DNA from: Cupriavidus campinensis
Lineage (GTDB): Bacteria; Pseudomonadota; Gammaproteobacteria; Burkholderiales; Burkholderiaceae
Assembly (NCBI RefSeq): GCF_905397395.1
Contig: NZ_CAJPVH010000015.1
Span: forward strand, 42,786-106,785
Direction of reading: 5' to 3'
DNA length: 64,000 nucleotides
In this document: positions 62,289 through 64,000 of the stretch, piece by piece
Numbering within the stretch: the stretch's first letter is position 1
Layout of the letters: every line of letters starts with the position of its first letter
Notes under the pieces: generated by a model
Seen by the model: only the letters and a program-made list of their open reading frames with translations
Databases searched by the model: none
Told to the model about the DNA's origin: nothing
Made by a program: the position numbers and the translations under genes

Positions 62289-62662
62289 CGGCGCAGCATC
62301 TCCCGGTCTTTGTCGAGTTCGGCGAGTGTGTCCGCGAACAGCGGCGGGGCGTTGCGCACCATGCGGCGCGCGGTAAGCAGGCAGGCGGCCATGCAGACGA
62401 GATAAATCACGACGATCGCGCCGATGGCCTGCCAGCGGTAGGTTTCCCAGAACAGGATGGCGACGAGGATCGTGAAGGTCATCAGCGCCATGCCGAAAAA
62501 CACCAGCCCGAAGCAGGCCAGCAGGGCGACTTTCATCAGCCGGGTGCGTTCCTCGGCCAGCTCCACGCTGGCAAGCTCCAGGCGCGTCTGGACCATCGAC
62601 ACCATCGAACTGGTCAGGTTGCGGAGGGATTCCAGGAACTTGGGGGATGGGGATTCGCTCAT
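62285..62662 (-). CDS. phage holin family protein (DUF1469/YqjE-like)
   Basis: A 125-residue protein with two membrane helices (KVALLACFGLVFFGMALMTF and AIGAIVVIYLVCMAACLLTA) after the amphipathic FLESLRNLTSSMVSMVQTRLELASVELAEE. This is the Actinobacteria/proteobacteria holin-X or YqjE family, usually not a phage gene; it pairs with YqjD/DUF883 proteins. GGAG five bases upstream supports ATG 62662. No phage genes are nearby, so the name is only a family label. Confidence 0.8.
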   Translation of the reverse strand: MSESPSPKFLESLRNLTSSMVSMVQTRLELASVELAEERTRLMKVALLACFGLVFFGMALMTFTILVAILFWETYRWQAIGAIVVIYLVCMAACLLTARRMVRNAPPLFADTLAELDKDREMLRR

Positions 62663-62807
62663 GCGGCTCCGGCGAAGAATCGATGCGCCGGCATTGGCGG
62701 CATCCTCGATGAGCGGACCGGGTGGCGGCATGGCGCCGCGCCTCCCGGGCCTTCGGCGCGGGCCGGCGCGGGCGCTGAGCCCGTATGCCGGCCGGCTTGC
62801 GCCTGTC

Positions 62808-63083
62808 TTACTTGCGGTTCAGCAGCAGGCCGATGAGCAGGCCCACGCCGGCCGCCACGCCCACGGCCTTCCACGGGTGGTCATGCACGTAGTCATCGGT
62901 GGCGCGTGCGGCGGCCTTGCTCTTGGTGACCACGGCGTCCTGCAGATCCTGGGCTTTTTCCTTGGCCTGCTTCAGCAGGCCCATGCCGCGCTCGCGCAAC
63001 TCGGCAGCCTTCTCGCCGGTGGTCGAGGCCGCTTGCTTAAGCAGTTCTTCGGCATCGGACAGAACGGTCTTCACATCGCTCAT
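62808..63083 (-). CDS. DUF883 family protein (ElaB/YqjD-like)
   Basis: A 91-residue protein: a charged amphipathic helix (VLSDAEELLKQAASTTGEKAAELRE) and one C-terminal membrane anchor (AVGVAAGVGLLIGLLLNRK), preceded by YVHDHPWKAVG, the family signature. E. coli YqjD and ElaB bind ribosomes at the inner membrane in stationary phase. AGGAGAA before ATG 63083 is a good site. First of three minus-strand genes with the holin-like and DUF3318 genes. Confidence 0.88.
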   Translation of the reverse strand: MSDVKTVLSDAEELLKQAASTTGEKAAELRERGMGLLKQAKEKAQDLQDAVVTKSKAAARATDDYVHDHPWKAVGVAAGVGLLIGLLLNRK

Positions 63084-63267
63084 CAGTTTCTCCTGTTTGC
63101 GGGCGGTTGGTTCGAATGGTGACATTTTGCCTTGCTCGCTCTCGCTTGTGGCGCTTTCTGTCTTCCACTTAGGATATGTGGCGGTTGCCCATCGTTTCAA
63201 GGCAAGCCGTTCACCCGAGCGTCTTTATGACTTCGAGTGATTTTATAGTGACTTTATATTCGTTTCG

Positions 63268-63285
63268 GTTGGATCGCAATCCAAC
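63268..63285 (+). promoter_or_regulatory. inverted repeat upstream of the peroxiredoxin gene
   Basis: GTTGGAT-CGCA-ATCCAAC: seven-base perfect arms, four-base spacer, about 40 bases before the start codon, after an AT-rich stretch that may contain the promoter. It could be a repressor site or a hairpin in the mRNA leader. Confidence 0.45.
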
Positions 63286-63324
63286 TAAGCTGGTTCCTTC
63301 AACCTTCCCCTGGAGATTTTCACA

Positions 63325-63963
63325 ATGGCACTGCGTCTTGGCGACATCGCACCGGACTTCGAGCAAGAATCGAGCGAGGGCCGCATCCGCTTCCACGATT
63401 GGCTGGGCGACGGCTGGGGCGTGCTGTTTTCACACCCGGCGGACTACACCCCGGTCTGCACCACCGAACTGGGCCTGACGGCCAAGCTGAAGGGCGAGTT
63501 CGAGCGCCGCAATGTCAAGGCCATCGCCCTGTCCGTGGACAGCGTGGAGTCCCATAAAGGCTGGATTGGCGATATCAACGACACCCAGTCGACCTCGGTG
63601 AATTTCCCGATTCTGGCCGATGCAGACCGTAAAGTGTCTGAGCTTTACGACATGATTCACCCGAACGCCAGCGAGACCCTGACCGTGCGTTCGCTGTTCG
63701 TGATTGATCCGAAGAAGAAGGTAAGACTGATCATTACCTACCCGGCCAGTACCGGTAGAAATTTCAACGAAATCCTGCGCGTCATCGATTCCCTGCAGCT
63801 GACCGACCACCACAGCGTGGCCACGCCGGGCAACTGGCAGGATGGTGACGACGTGGTGATCGTGCCGTCGCTGAAGGACGAGGAAGTCCTCCGCCAGAAA
63901 TTCCCGAAGGGCTACAAGGCGGTTCGCCCCTACCTGCGCCTGACGCCGCAGCCGAACAAGTAA
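63325..63963 (+). CDS. 1-Cys peroxiredoxin (Prx6 family)
   Basis: A 212-residue peroxiredoxin. The peroxidatic Cys45 is in SHPADYTPVCTTELG; Thr42 in the PxxxTxxC motif is kept. There is no resolving Cys in the C-terminal part, and the length and C-terminal KFPKGYKAVRPYLRLTPQP mark the Prx6 group. It reduces hydrogen peroxide and organic peroxides in the cytoplasm; the electron donor is not known. It is single and divergent from the DUF883 group, possibly controlled by the inverted repeat upstream. Confidence 0.93.
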   Translation: MALRLGDIAPDFEQESSEGRIRFHDWLGDGWGVLFSHPADYTPVCTTELGLTAKLKGEFERRNVKAIALSVDSVESHKGWIGDINDTQSTSVNFPILADADRKVSELYDMIHPNASETLTVRSLFVIDPKKKVRLIITYPASTGRNFNEILRVIDSLQLTDHHSVATPGNWQDGDDVVIVPSLKDEEVLRQKFPKGYKAVRPYLRLTPQPNK

Positions 63964-64000
63964 GCCGGCCGGTAGGCAGGCAGACGCAAAAAAGCCCGGC

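Noticed and set aside
62285..62662. Holin-family label as evidence of a prophage
   Set aside because: No other phage genes nearby, and YqjE-type proteins of this family are ordinary chromosomal membrane proteins found next to DUF883 genes.
1..64000. CRISPR arrays, insertion sequences, integrase genes, attachment sites, rRNA genes
   Set aside because: I looked for regularly spaced repeats, transposase motifs and rRNA sequence and found none; the two tRNA genes have no partial copies nearby.

Overview
The window is a 64 kb piece of GC-rich proteobacterial chromosome. An intracellular poly(3-hydroxybutyrate) depolymerase, the betaproteobacterial gene orders (ribBA-ribH-nusB, nrdR next to glyA, ybgC-tolQRAB-pal-cpoB) and the protein sequences point to Burkholderiaceae, most likely Cupriavidus or a close relative. 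This is inference from remembered family likeness; no database search was made. Almost all of it looks like core genome: two tRNA genes, no insertion sequence, phage, CRISPR array or rRNA operon, and tightly packed genes with many ATGA or TGATG start/stop overlaps.

Layout. 1-5.3 kb (minus): exopolysaccharide or capsule genes (priming sugar-phosphate transferase, three glycosyltransferases, a Wzx-type flippase), cut by the window edge. 5.4-11.5 kb (plus): phosphomannomutase/phosphoglucomutase, then lipopolysaccharide core genes waaC, waaA and waaL with a META-domain lipoprotein between them. 11.5-15.0 kb (minus): tetR, a Pcm-like methyltransferase, a rhodanese and tolC. 15.2-24.5 kb: small proteins, uppP, trmB, tRNA-Gly(CCC), an aldose-1-epimerase-like gene, a cupin, phaZ, a glutathione transferase and acetoacetyl-CoA synthetase. 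24.6-27.9 kb: ubiD and a membrane-anchored lytic transglycosylase, with a strong promoter and a foldable, possibly 6S-like RNA between them. 28-34.6 kb (minus): an aminotransferase, nusB, ribH, ribBA, ribE and ribD, with a CoA-transferase gene inverted inside the riboflavin group.

34.7-47.5 kb (minus) is the most distinctive stretch: two consecutive minor-pilin operons. The upstream one (fimT-pilV-pilW-pilX-pilY1-pilE) looks canonical. The downstream one (pilV-pilW-pilX-short pilY-pilE-fimT) is divergent; its PilY-like protein keeps only the C-terminal propeller and seems to have lost the calcium loop. 47.6-49.5 kb: nrdR and glyA, the latter behind a leader with mutually exclusive hairpins ending in a U-run. 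50-55.5 kb (plus): the complete Tol-Pal envelope operon. 55.7-64 kb: queC, a YeeE/YedE-type sulfur transporter, tRNA-Lys with a consensus promoter, an LprI-like membrane protein, a large GGDEF-EAL protein, a DUF3318/holin-like/DUF883 envelope-stress group and a 1-Cys peroxiredoxin.

Much of the content concerns the cell surface: polysaccharide export, lipopolysaccharide core assembly, undecaprenyl phosphate recycling, type IV pili, Tol-Pal and murein turnover. The best candidates for something undescribed are the second pilin operon, the RNA candidate at 26.5-26.7 kb and the glyA leader.
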